Part shown: positions 55,308 to 63,896 of the stretch, one piece after another
Layout: each line of letters opens with the position of its first letter
How positions within the stretch are numbered: the first letter of the stretch is position 1
Origin: Flexibacter flexilis DSM 6793
Lineage (GTDB): Bacteria; Bacteroidota; Bacteroidia; Cytophagales; Flexibacteraceae
Direction: 5' to 3'
Length of the DNA: 64,000 nt
Assembly (NCBI RefSeq): GCF_900112255.1
Contig: NZ_FOLE01000013.1
Span: 1-64,000 of the forward strand
The notes under the pieces: generated by a model
Told to the model about the DNA's origin: nothing
What the model saw: the letters and a program-made list of their open reading frames with translations, nothing else
The model's database searches: none
Position numbers and translations under genes: made by a program

Positions 55308-58300
55308 TGGAAAAGAAAATACTTCAAAATATATTATCGAAGCCCTTTGTGCTTTCCGACTGGCTGACTTTATTGACAGATGTTTTCGGTGTAAAAAACT
55401 TTCTTCAAAACCCTGCTGAAATCCCTTTACCAAGCAACAACAAAGCCGAAGCTGCTTTTGAGTTGGGTAGTTTCAGTACGGCTGACGATAGAATTATTGG
55501 GTTGTATTTGGTAAAGGTAAAACCCGAAGTTTGGTTGGAGCGCAACAAAGTGGGTTTAAGGGAATTACTACGTTCTGTTTACAAAAATGAGGTGGACGGT
55601 GCTTTAATTGTATTCGAGCAAGCTGATAAATGGCGTTTGAGTTTTGTAAGCGAAATTCGTACTTTGGACGAGTATGGGCAAATTGTTGAAAACCAAACGC
55701 AACCCAAACGATACACCTATCTTTTAGGCAGTGGTCAAAAAGTAAAAACCCCCACCGACAGACTATGTGCCATTGCAGGTAAAAAAGCAAAACTTGAGGA
55801 TATTAGAAGTTTATTTTCTGTTTCAACGCTCACCAAAGAGTTTTACAACGAACTCTTTAAATGGTACGAATGGGCATTGTCGGAGGAAATAGGTATTACC
55901 TTTCCTAAAAATACAAGTACCGCAGACGACGACCGCGAAAAGTTGGAAGAACAAATTATTCGCCTCATTACTCGTTTGCTTTTTGTATGGTTCATCAAAC
56001 AAAAACAGTTAGTGCCACACAATTTATTCGACAAAGAACAACTAAAATCCATACTAAAAGACTTTAATCCAAACGACAACAATAACGGGAGCTATTACAA
56101 TGCTATCTTGCAAAACCTGTTTTTTGCCACACTCAATAAATCCGTTACTGAACGTGCTTTTGCCAAAGACGAAAATAACAGAGATGTAAAAACATTGTAT
56201 CGCTATGCAGAAATGTTTGATATTGAAGAAGCGGAAGTTTTAAATCTATTCTGCAAAATTCCTTTTTTGAATGGCGGTTTATTTGAATGTTTGGACAAAG
56301 AAGCATCAACCGACGGCGTAAAATATCATTTAGACGGCTTTAGTCGAAACGATAGGAAAGTAAGAGGGCAATTCAGCCACCGTGCATACATTCCCAACTG
56401 CGTTTTCTTCGACGAAAACAAGGGCATTATTCCACTATTGGAACGCTACAATTTTACCGTAGAAGAAAATGCGCCCGAAGATGTGCAAGTGGCTCTTGAC
56501 CCCGAACTCTTGGGTAATGTATTTGAAAACCTTTTGGGTGCATACAACAGCGAAACCAAAGAATCTGCCCGTAAGCAAAGCGGAAGTTTTTACACACCCC
56601 GCGAGATTGTGGATTTTATGGTAAGCGAAAGTTTGCAGACCTATTTGAACGAAAAAATTGGCGATGTTGATTTGAACGGACAACTGACCGATGAACAAAA
56701 AAAGAAAATTTACAATACCTTACTCAAAGTAAAAATCCTTGACCCAGCCTGCGGTTCTGGTGCTTTTCCAATGGGAATTTTGAACGGCATCATTGCCTTG
56801 CTCGAAAAAATTGGCGTGGCACAACACTTGGATATGTACCAGCTAAAACTACACCTGATTGAAAACTGTATTTATGGTGTGGATTTACAAACCATAGCGG
56901 CACAAATAAGCAAATTGCGTTTCTTTATTTCGCTTATTGTGGAACAAGGGGAAATGGATTTGAGCAAAGAAAATTACGGTGTCATTACTTTACCTAACTT
57001 GGAAACCAAATTTGTAGCGGCAAACACCTTACTTGGGCTGCCTAAAAGGCAAGCTCAGATTGATTTGTTTGAAGACCCAGCCATAGAAACAACTAAACAG
57101 GAAATTTTTGCAGTGCGCCACGAACATTTTTACGCCAGAACAGCCAAAGAAAAGCGGCAACTACGCGATAAAGACGAAAAATTGCGTAAGAAGTTAGTGC
57201 AGTTGTTAGAAAACAACCATTCACTTAACCATGAAGATGCAAAAAAAATAGCTGAATGGAATCCTTATGACCAAAACTCAAGTTCTGATTTTTTTGATGT
57301 AGAATGGATGTTTCTTTTAAAGGATGGCTTTGACATTGTAATTGGAAATCCACCTTATTTTTCACTATCAACAGATAGCATCTACTTAGATGATAAAACA
57401 GGGAAAAGGATAAAACACAACAGAATTTATGAACCTCAGGGCTTCAAAGTTTTTTCTAATTCTGGCGACATCTATTCTCTCTTTTATGAAAAAGGTTGGC
57501 AAGTGATAAAAGAAAAAGGCCACTTGTGTTTTATTACTTCCAACAAATGGATGCGGGCAGGCTATGGCGAAAGTACACGAAAGTTTTTTGCTGAAAATAC
57601 CAACCCCGTATTACTGATTGATTTTGCAGGGCAAAAAATATTTGAAAGTGCCACAGTTGATGTAAATATTTTACTGTTTAGCAAAAGTAAAAATCAACAA
57701 AAGACACTTGCTTGCATTGTTAAAGAAAAGGTGTTAAATAATTTGAGCGTTTTTGTTAGACAACAAGGCTCAGAATGTGGTTTTTTAGGAAAAGAAAGCT
57801 GGACAATTCTTAGCCCAATTGAGCAAAGTATTAAACAAAAAATAGAAGCTGTTGGCACACCCCTCAAAGATTGGGATATAAATATTTATCGTGGAATTTT
57901 GACGGGCTACAACGAAGCATTTATAATTGACGGAAGCACTAAAGACAAACTGGTAAAAGAAGACCCAAAATCTATCGAAATTATAAGACCGATTTTACGT
58001 GGGCGCGATATTAAGCGTTACGGCTATGAGTATGCAGACCTTTACCTGATTGCTACTTTTCCAAGCCTTAAAATTGATATAGAACAGTATCCTGCCGTAA
58101 AAAAGCATCTGCTTTCGTTTGGAATGGAACGTTTAGAGCAAACAGGAAAAGAGTACAAAGTAAATGGCGAAACTATAAAAGCTCGCAAAAAAACCAACAA
58201 TAAATGGTTTGAAACGCAAGATAGCATAAGTTATTGGGACGATTTTAATAGGCAGAAAATCGTGTGGAAACGTGTTGGTTCAATTTTGCGATTTTCATAC

Positions 58301-58645
58301 GATGAAGCGGGAACAATGGCTTTGGATAGTACTTGTTTTGCAACGGGAAAATATATCAAGTTTTTGGTTGGTGTTCTCAACTCTAAAATGGGACATTATT
58401 TGATGAAAGATGCGCCACAAACAGGAACAGGAGATTTATTGATAAGCGTCCAAGCTATTGAGCCACTCAAGATTCCTATTCCTGATACAAATACAGAGCA
58501 GTCCATTAGTAAACTAATAGAAGAAATCTTGCATAATAAAAAACATGGATTAAGTTCGTATGAGTTAGAGCATAGACTTGATAATGTAGTATACGCTTTA
58601 TATAACCTTGAAAAAACAGAGATTGATTTTGTTAATATTCTGTAA
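55307..58645 (+). CDS. Eco57I-like N6-adenine methyltransferase, expressed allele
   Basis: A 1112-aa protein. SFYTPREIVDFM (about residues 426-437), the SAM motif ILDPACGSGAFPMG (about 477-490) and the catalytic NPPY (about 681-684) define an N6-adenine methylase of the Eco57I/PglX type. The C-terminal 290 residues form the target-recognition part in two halves: variable (about 819-890), conserved (about 891-985) and variable (about 986-1112). The conserved DNA at 57977-58260 recurs perfectly inverted at 59912-60195, so the recognition half can be exchanged. It methylates DNA and protects it from the upstream helicase/nuclease genes. Confidence 0.8.
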   Translation: MEKKILQNILSKPFVLSDWLTLLTDVFGVKNFLQNPAEIPLPSNNKAEAAFELGSFSTADDRIIGLYLVKVKPEVWLERNKVGLRELLRSVYKNEVDGALIVFEQADKWRLSFVSEIRTLDEYGQIVENQTQPKRYTYLLGSGQKVKTPTDRLCAIAGKKAKLEDIRSLFSVSTLTKEFYNELFKWYEWALSEEIGITFPKNTSTADDDREKLEEQIIRLITRLLFVWFIKQKQLVPHNLFDKEQLKSILKDFNPNDNNNGSYYNAILQNLFFATLNKSVTERAFAKDENNRDVKTLYRYAEMFDIEEAEVLNLFCKIPFLNGGLFECLDKEASTDGVKYHLDGFSRNDRKVRGQFSHRAYIPNCVFFDENKGIIPLLERYNFTVEENAPEDVQVALDPELLGNVFENLLGAYNSETKESARKQSGSFYTPREIVDFMVSESLQTYLNEKIGDVDLNGQLTDEQKKKIYNTLLKVKILDPACGSGAFPMGILNGIIALLEKIGVAQHLDMYQLKLHLIENCIYGVDLQTIAAQISKLRFFISLIVEQGEMDLSKENYGVITLPNLETKFVAANTLLGLPKRQAQIDLFEDPAIETTKQEIFAVRHEHFYARTAKEKRQLRDKDEKLRKKLVQLLENNHSLNHEDAKKIAEWNPYDQNSSSDFFDVEWMFLLKDGFDIVIGNPPYFSLSTDSIYLDDKTGKRIKHNRIYEPQGFKVFSNSGDIYSLFYEKGWQVIKEKGHLCFITSNKWMRAGYGESTRKFFAENTNPVLLIDFAGQKIFESATVDVNILLFSKSKNQQKTLACIVKEKVLNNLSVFVRQQGSECGFLGKESWTILSPIEQSIKQKIEAVGTPLKDWDINIYRGILTGYNEAFIIDGSTKDKLVKEDPKSIEIIRPILRGRDIKRYGYEYADLYLIATFPSLKIDIEQYPAVKKHLLSFGMERLEQTGKEYKVNGETIKARKKTNNKWFETQDSISYWDDFNRQKIVWKRVGSILRFSYDEAGTMALDSTCFATGKYIKFLVGVLNSKMGHYLMKDAPQTGTGDLLISVQAIEPLKIPIPDTNTEQSISKLIEEILHNKKHGLSSYELEHRLDNVVYALYNLEKTEIDFVNIL
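57745..57763 (+). repeat. 19-bp inverted repeat, active side
   Basis: GAGCGTTTTTGTTAGACAA occurs here and inverted at 60409-60427. It sits at the boundary where the expressed and silent recognition halves start to differ, the expected crossover site of the invertase. Confidence 0.8.
57977..58260 (+). repeat. 284-bp perfect inverted repeat, active side
   Basis: Every base I compared matches the reverse complement of 59912-60195. It encodes the conserved middle of the recognition region and lies between two divergent variable halves. Confidence 0.85.
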
Positions 58646-58880
58646 TTCTGCTCAATATGTTTTTTATAGAGTTTTCAATCTCATCTATTTCTTCGTTGGT
58701 AAAAAGCATCATTTCATAAACCCATTTATTTACATAAAAAGCATCTATTTTTTTAGACAAAATGTTTTGGGTTTCTTTTAATCTTTTTTCATTAGGTAAT
58801 GGCAATGGAATATTTTGAAAATAGTCGGTAAAAATTTTAAATCCTGTTTCATCAAAGGAATAAATGTAATATCGAAATAA

Positions 58881-59742
58881 GAGTATGTTTAAAAATTAAG
58901 TATTGTGATTATCTAAAACGATTGAGTATAATTTGGATATTAGTCCACAAAATCCAGTTTTGGGAACTTTTCGCTGTTTTTTCATAATCTTTAGCAAGCC
59001 TACGAAAGAAATTATGCCAAGCAAAAGTTCTTTCCACTGCCCACCGCCACTTGACGGGAACAAATCCTTTCCTGCTGGGCGGTACAGCACTACACTCTAC
59101 TGCTAAACCAAGTATATTAGCTTCTACCCATTGCATAAATCCTTTTTTGTAGGCCGCATCCACCAGTATTTTTTGCATCCTATCTAAATAACCCAAACAG
59201 TGTTCTACCAGTAAATGAGCCTTTTGACTGTCATGGCTGTCTGCTCCATGAACAACCACCCCCCAAACTAAACCAAGCGTATCTACTATCACGTGTCTTT
59301 TTCGACCATTGATACACTTATTCCCATCAACACCTTTGTCTTTACTGACAAAAGGAGATACTTTTATAGATTGACTATCAATACTGAATAAACTCGGGAT
59401 AGCCTTTTTCCCTTGCCGTTGGCGTTCGAGTTTATTCAGTTCGCTATTGATTCTTTCTAAGGTGCCATCTTTGCCCCATTTGGCAAAATAATAGTAAACC
59501 AATGGCCATGGGGGATAACAAGTTTCCAAATTACGCCATTGCGTCCCTTTCCGAAGAATGCTCAAAATACCATTGACAACCGCACGCAAAGAATATTTGC
59601 GCTTTCTTTGCTGATTCAATATTTTACTGATAATTTCCCACGCGGTATCGGATAAATCTTTAAAACAGGTTTGCATTTTACTTTCATGTTTGGTCACTAA
59701 AAGTAAATTATCCGATACCCTTTTTTAAATTTAAACATACTC
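58881..59742 (-). mobile_element. IS5-family insertion sequence, 862 bp
   Basis: The ends GAGTATGTTTAAA are inverted (58881 on, and 59742 backward) and flanked by the target duplication TAA (58878-58880 and 59743-59745). It carries one transposase. It interrupts the silent recognition cassette. Confidence 0.85.
58909..59697 (-). CDS. IS5-family DDE transposase
   Basis: A 262-aa protein. The N-terminal HTH-like region (LSDTAWEIISKIL, then AVVNGILSILRKGTQWR) is typical of the IS427/IS1031 groups of IS5. The DDE residues lie in FSIDSQSIK, ILVDAAYKKG and WAVERTFAW. It appears full length; the IS ends and target duplication are also intact, so it could still be active. Confidence 0.85.
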   Translation of the reverse strand: MTKHESKMQTCFKDLSDTAWEIISKILNQQRKRKYSLRAVVNGILSILRKGTQWRNLETCYPPWPLVYYYFAKWGKDGTLERINSELNKLERQRQGKKAIPSLFSIDSQSIKVSPFVSKDKGVDGNKCINGRKRHVIVDTLGLVWGVVVHGADSHDSQKAHLLVEHCLGYLDRMQKILVDAAYKKGFMQWVEANILGLAVECSAVPPSRKGFVPVKWRWAVERTFAWHNFFRRLAKDYEKTAKSSQNWILWTNIQIILNRFR

Positions 59743-59911
59743 TAAATACCCCAAAAGGGTAGAGTTTAAAAGTAACCAAAGATATTCTAAATCTTTACCA
59801 ACTAAAAAATAGCAATCATTGCCAAAGAAAAAGTTCTTATCGTTATCTAATGCAAAACGGGGGAAATTATTTTCGTTGCTTTTAGCAATTCTCATAATTC
59901 CTGGATAGATA

Positions 59912-60195
59912 ATTTTCTGCCTATTAAAATCGTCCCAATAACTTATGCTATCTTGCGTTTCAAACCATTTATTGTTGGTTTTTTTGCGAGCTTTTATAGT
60001 TTCGCCATTTACTTTGTACTCTTTTCCTGTTTGCTCTAAACGTTCCATTCCAAACGAAAGCAGATGCTTTTTTACGGCAGGATACTGTTCTATATCAATT
60101 TTAAGGCTTGGAAAAGTAGCAATCAGGTAAAGGTCTGCATACTCATAGCCGTAACGCTTAATATCGCGCCCACGTAAAATCGGTCTTATAATTTC
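59912..60195 (-). repeat. 284-bp perfect inverted repeat, silent side
   Basis: Reverse complement of 57977-58260 without a mismatch that I could find. Confidence 0.85.
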
Positions 60196-60408
60196 TTCAC
60201 TTTTGGGGTCTTGCGCAATGAGTTCTTTTCGCTTTGAGCCATCAATGATGAAAGCCTCATTAAAACCTGTTTTTATTCCATAATTGATTTGAATATCCCA
60301 GTCCTTTAACGGTGTTCCTATTCTCTCAATTTTTTCTTTTATGCGTTGTTCAATGTCAGAAAGAATAACCCAGCTATCGGCATTATTGAAACTACCCAGA
60401 TTTCCTGC

Positions 60409-60427
60409 TTGTCTAACAAAAACGCTC
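60409..60427 (-). repeat. 19-bp inverted repeat, silent side
   Basis: Reverse complement of 57745-57763; it marks the outer edge of the silent cassette, 97 bases from the invertase start. Confidence 0.8.
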
Positions 60428-60433
60428 TTTTAG

Positions 60434-60469
60434 TTGTATAAAATAATTGTCTAAGTTTTTTCTATACAA
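60434..60469. promoter_or_regulatory. Inverted repeat upstream of the invertase gene
   Basis: TTGTATA (60434-60440) and TATACAA (60463-60469) are perfect arms in the short gap between cassette edge and invertase, a possible operator or auxiliary recombination site. Confidence 0.4.
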
Positions 60470-60524
60470 TTTTGGTTTAAATTAAGCAGTTGAATGTAAT
60501 ATTAAGTTAAACAAGAAAAACATT

Positions 60525-61121
60525 ATGATTTACGGTTACATTCGGGTAAGCACCGACAAACAAACAGTAGAAAACCAACGCTACGAAATCAATCAATTTT
60601 GCCAAAACAATGTATATGTAGTAGATAAATGGATTGAAGAAACCATTTCGGGAGCTAAAAATCTACAAGACCGAAAACTTGGCAAACTTTTAAAACGAAT
60701 GAAAAAGGGCGACATTCTTATCTGCTCCGAGCTTTCACGTTTGGGCAGAAATTTGTTAATGATTATGGGCATACTTAACGAATGTATGAACCGCGACATT
60801 CAGGTTTGGACGATAAAGGATAATTATCGTTTGGGTAGCGACATCAACTCAAAAGTATTGGCCTTTGCCTTTGGTCTTTCAGCAGAAATAGAGCGCAACT
60901 TAATTTCGCAAAGAACAAAAGAAGCCTTGGCGCGAAAAAAAGCGGAAGGCGTAATTCTTGGCCGTCCCAAAGGACGAAAATCATCGAAAACCAAACTTAC
61001 AGGACAGGAAAAAAAGATAAAGGACTTATTGGATAAAAAAGTTTCTTATTCAGCCATCGGCAGGATATTGGGTGTACACAGGCTTACGGTCAGTAGTTTT
61101 GTGAAAGCACAAACAGAATAG
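60525..61121 (+). CDS. Serine DNA invertase (Pin/Mpi-like)
   Basis: A 198-aa resolvase/invertase. MIYGYIRVSTDKQTVENQ carries the catalytic Ser at residue 9. CSELSRLGRNLLMI and AEIERNLISQRTKEAL are diagnostic of the family, and the C-terminal HTH is SYSAIGRILGVHRLTVSS. The length fits small DNA invertases. It sits beside the inverted cassette and almost certainly catalyses its inversion at the 19-bp repeats. It stops in TAG. Confidence 0.88.
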   Translation: MIYGYIRVSTDKQTVENQRYEINQFCQNNVYVVDKWIEETISGAKNLQDRKLGKLLKRMKKGDILICSELSRLGRNLLMIMGILNECMNRDIQVWTIKDNYRLGSDINSKVLAFAFGLSAEIERNLISQRTKEALARKKAEGVILGRPKGRKSSKTKLTGQEKKIKDLLDKKVSYSAIGRILGVHRLTVSSFVKAQTE

Positions 61122-61229
61122 GTAATCAAATTGAATGAAGGCAAAATTCTTTTCCCAAGAAAGTAGAAGCAGCCAACAGATTTTTAGAAGGTGCAACATT
61201 CAAAACCCCATTGAAATCAAAACCACTCA

Positions 61230-61259
61230 CCGCCAGCGCAACCCGTTGGCGGTTTTTTT
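61230..61259 (+). terminator. Terminator after the invertase
   Basis: CCGCCA (61230-61235) pairs with TGGCGG (61247-61252), followed by seven T. Confidence 0.75.
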
Positions 61260-61298
61260 ATGTCCTTTTTCTCCTTCTATTTCCCTTTAGCTTGCACC

Positions 61299-62537
61299 TT
61301 ACAATCCTAACAACCTGTTACTCATTTCTTTTCGGGTATCGTCCTCAAAACTGGCCAAATAGACTTCTGTGATGGTGGTATTGGTATGTCCCAAACTTTC
61401 ACTAATGTATTCTATGCTTGCCCCTGACCGCTTCAATACTGTTGAGAAACTATGCCGCGCCGTGTAGGTAGTAATATGCTTACTGATACCTAATTCTTGC
61501 CCAACCTGCTTCATAAATCTATTGATGGTGGAGACGATATTGTGGGTTTTAACTGCCCTCTTCAATGGTGATTGTTGGTCATTATAAAAAGGAAAAATAT
61601 AAGTATTGGGTAAGCAGGGTTTCTGTCCCCAACGGGCAATAATATCTTGGGCAATGGCTGGCAAATGAGCCTGAATTAAGCGTGGGTTGCTACGGAGCTT
61701 ATTAGCTGTTTTTTGTCTCATAAAGGTTAGCCTATCGCCATCTATATTGCTATATTTGAGGTTGCATATATCTTTTACGTTTATCCCATTGCACAGATAA
61801 GAAAAGACCCACAAGTCTCGGGCTAAAGCCTCTTTTCCTTGTGGGTCTTGTGGGGTGTAATGTATAATTTTCATAATATCAGCGAAGGGCAAGGCTTTTT
61901 TGATATTGACGGATGTTAAGGGTTGGTATTTTTTTCTTCCAAAGGGGTAGAAATCTTTTGAAACAATACCGTCTGCCATGGCAGCATTAAAGACGGTACG
62001 AATAGAGGTTGTATAAAATCCAATAGACCCCGCTTTGAGTCCTTTTATGAGTAGAGCCTCTTCGTATTTTTTCAAGAAGGCGGGAGTGATGTCCTCAAAA
62101 TATAGATTTGTGCCAGCGTATTGCCGCAGGGAGTTGAGAGCGCAAGCAAATCCCCATGCAGATTTAATACGGCCTTCAGCAAATAGATTATCAATAAAAG
62201 ATTGGAAGTAGTTTATGACCTTACGCGATACGACAGCATTGTTACTTTTTCCATTGTATAGTTCCGTGAATCGCCTAAAAGTAAATACTCCCATAGACTT
62301 AAGTATGAGTTGTGCTTTATGCTCTATGGCCGTTATTTTAATTTTGAGCTCTTTAAGTTGTCCGCCGCGCACGGAGGTGGTTTTGAGCTTGTCCCAATCA
62401 GCTACTGAAACATATTCTGCAATGCTGATATATTGTCTTTCTTTTCGATAAGTAATGCGTAATTTAAGAGGGAAAGTTCCATCGACTTTTTGCCTTCTTC
62501 TGTCGATAACGACGGCAATTGTTGCAGTGTTTTCCAT
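61299..62537 (-). CDS. Tyrosine recombinase (integrase)
   Basis: A 412-aa protein with an N-terminal SAM-like DNA-binding domain and a C-terminal catalytic domain. YTARHSFSTVLKRSG (about residues 359-373) has the HxxR pattern and LGHTNTTITEVYLASF the second His/Tyr. The first Arg region reads YLCNGINVKDICNLKY and lacks the usual Arg, as in a known subgroup of Bacteroidota integrases. It lies near the right direct repeat and is the likely integrase of the 49.6-63.1 kb element. Confidence 0.8.
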   Translation of the reverse strand: MENTATIAVVIDRRRQKVDGTFPLKLRITYRKERQYISIAEYVSVADWDKLKTTSVRGGQLKELKIKITAIEHKAQLILKSMGVFTFRRFTELYNGKSNNAVVSRKVINYFQSFIDNLFAEGRIKSAWGFACALNSLRQYAGTNLYFEDITPAFLKKYEEALLIKGLKAGSIGFYTTSIRTVFNAAMADGIVSKDFYPFGRKKYQPLTSVNIKKALPFADIMKIIHYTPQDPQGKEALARDLWVFSYLCNGINVKDICNLKYSNIDGDRLTFMRQKTANKLRSNPRLIQAHLPAIAQDIIARWGQKPCLPNTYIFPFYNDQQSPLKRAVKTHNIVSTINRFMKQVGQELGISKHITTYTARHSFSTVLKRSGASIEYISESLGHTNTTITEVYLASFEDDTRKEMSNRLLGL

Positions 62538-63050
62538 GATATTTACGATAAAATGTAAGATTTGTGTAATGCGTAAATATACAAATAGTACAATAAAATA
62601 TCAAAGAAAAACGGAATAATTATTATAATAAATAGCTATAAATCAGATGATTAGTAAATTTGTGCAAACAATGAAAAAATAAGTAAAATTACATTTTGCC
62701 CAAATGGGTGATTGCTCTAAAAATGTATAAATAAATCTAAATAAGCATGTGTACGGAGAGTATTTAAAACTGCTCAGTATAAAGCTTTGTTAGACACGAG
62801 TAATATGATATTTTGAGTAAAAACTTTTCTTTGACGTAAAAAATCGTATTACTTTTGATACACTATTTGATACATGGTGTAGTAAAATAGCGCAAAAAAG
62901 TAATAATGTAGAGGAAAGAAAAATTCGTTATTGCATTGTAAATCAATGTATTATGATAGTATTGTAAAATAGCGAAAATATAACTATCCCTTCTTAAAAA
63001 TAAAATATAAAAATATTTGCAAATATTCTATCTGTTTAAGATTTTGCGTG

Positions 63051-63072
63051 AGAATGGCAGGCAAGGTGCTTG
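63051..63072 (+). repeat. Right 22-bp direct repeat (putative attR)
   Basis: Matches 49642-49663 with one mismatch, 13.4 kb away, about 510 bases beyond the integrase start. Confidence 0.6.
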
Positions 63073-63114
63073 CAGAATGGAAAAGATAAACGCAATAAGG
63101 TGTGTTTATACAAA

Positions 63115-63130
63115 TGTTGTGCATAATTAA
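63115..63130 (+). repeat. Inverted flank of the cyclase-like gene, left
   Basis: TGTTGTGCATAATTAA; its reverse complement recurs with one change at 63881-63896, just after the gene's stop. Confidence 0.55.
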
Positions 63131-63141
63131 ACGAAACAGAA

Positions 63142-63879
63142 ATGTCAGATAACAAAGAAAATAAAGCTAACTGGAAGCCCACAGATAAAAGATTTGTAGC
63201 ATTTTTAGATATATTGGGTTTTAAAGACTTGGTTATGAGAAATACCCATGATGAAATATATCAAATATTAAATCAAATATCAAAAAGCAAAAAATTAATA
63301 GAAGAAGCCACAAAGTTTGAAGAAATTTCAAAGGTATTTGGTGATGTTGAAGTTTATGTAGTAAGCTTTTCAGATTCTATTGTAATCTTTTCAAAAAACG
63401 ATAGTATTGAAAATTTCAAATATTTTCTATTAGCGACTAGGTGGTTTTTTACAGGTGCATTTAATAAACAAATACCTATAAAAGGAGCAATGGCACACGG
63501 TGAAATTAGTTTGAATAAGAAGGAACAGATTTATTTTGGGCAACCAATAATTGATGCTTATTTAATGGAAGAAGATGTGAATTATATGGGCATTGTCGCT
63601 CATAATAGTATTGACAATTATATTTCAAAAATTGAAGAAGAATCAGTTCTAAAGAGTATTGAGAGATTGTTGTTTGAAGAAAAAACTCCACTAAAATGTG
63701 GTAGCTTGACTCATACAAATCTCAATTGGTTCAAGATAATTAAGAAAACCGATGAAGAGTTTAATATTCAGTATTTAAAATCTAAGATTAATTTATTCAA
63801 AAAAACGACATCTGGTACTGCAAGAAAATATATTGATAATACTTTTAATATCTTAGAAAAAATAGAGGGTAGTTTATAA
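63142..63879 (+). CDS. Possible nucleotidyl-cyclase-fold protein
   Basis: A 245-aa protein. RFVAFLDILGFKDLV (about residues 14-28) and VYVVSFSDSIVIFSK (about 72-86) have the spacing and metal-binding Asp residues of class III nucleotide-cyclase-like domains. IPIKGAMAHGEIS (about 112-124) matches the following strand-turn. Whether it makes a cyclic nucleotide is uncertain, since substrate-determining residues cannot be judged by eye. It is a lone gene with inverted repeats on both sides and no partner effector in the window. Confidence 0.5.
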   Translation: MSDNKENKANWKPTDKRFVAFLDILGFKDLVMRNTHDEIYQILNQISKSKKLIEEATKFEEISKVFGDVEVYVVSFSDSIVIFSKNDSIENFKYFLLATRWFFTGAFNKQIPIKGAMAHGEISLNKKEQIYFGQPIIDAYLMEEDVNYMGIVAHNSIDNYISKIEEESVLKSIERLLFEEKTPLKCGSLTHTNLNWFKIIKKTDEEFNIQYLKSKINLFKKTTSGTARKYIDNTFNILEKIEGSL

Positions 63880-63880
63880 A

Positions 63881-63896
63881 TTAACTATGCACAACA
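63881..63896 (+). repeat. Inverted flank of the cyclase-like gene, right
   Basis: TTAACTATGCACAACA, the reverse complement of 63115-63130 with one change, beginning one base after the gene's stop codon. Confidence 0.55.

Larger units (their letters stand above)
58632..60427 (-). pseudogene. Silent inverted recognition cassette, interrupted by an IS
   Basis: Read on the minus strand from the 19-bp repeat at 60427, the frame gives a variant first half (VFVRQAGNLGSFNNADSWVI and on), the conserved 284-bp block and a variant second half. If the IS at 58881-59742 and one TAA duplicate are removed, the frame continues as GYLFRYYIYSFDETGFK and on to a TAA at 58632-58634. That stop overlaps the 3' end of the expressed gene. 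It is thus a promoterless alternative C-terminus, intact but for the IS. Confidence 0.85.
62538..63141. other. Right-end noncoding region with palindrome and direct repeat
   Basis: About 600 AT-rich bases. It contains TAAATTTG at about 62647-62654 (promoter-like), a 16-bp perfect palindrome AATATTTGCAAATATT (63012-63027) and the right 22-bp repeat (63051-63072). Confidence 0.5.

Noticed and set aside
50913-58645. Classical DISARM or BREX locus
   Set aside because: No DUF1998, PglZ or BrxL-type genes; only helicase/PLD, DUF1016 and methylase are present.
63115-63896. Integron attC sites around the cyclase-like gene
   Set aside because: The flanks are inverted with respect to each other and lack the paired R/L boxes of attC, and no integron integrase is visible.
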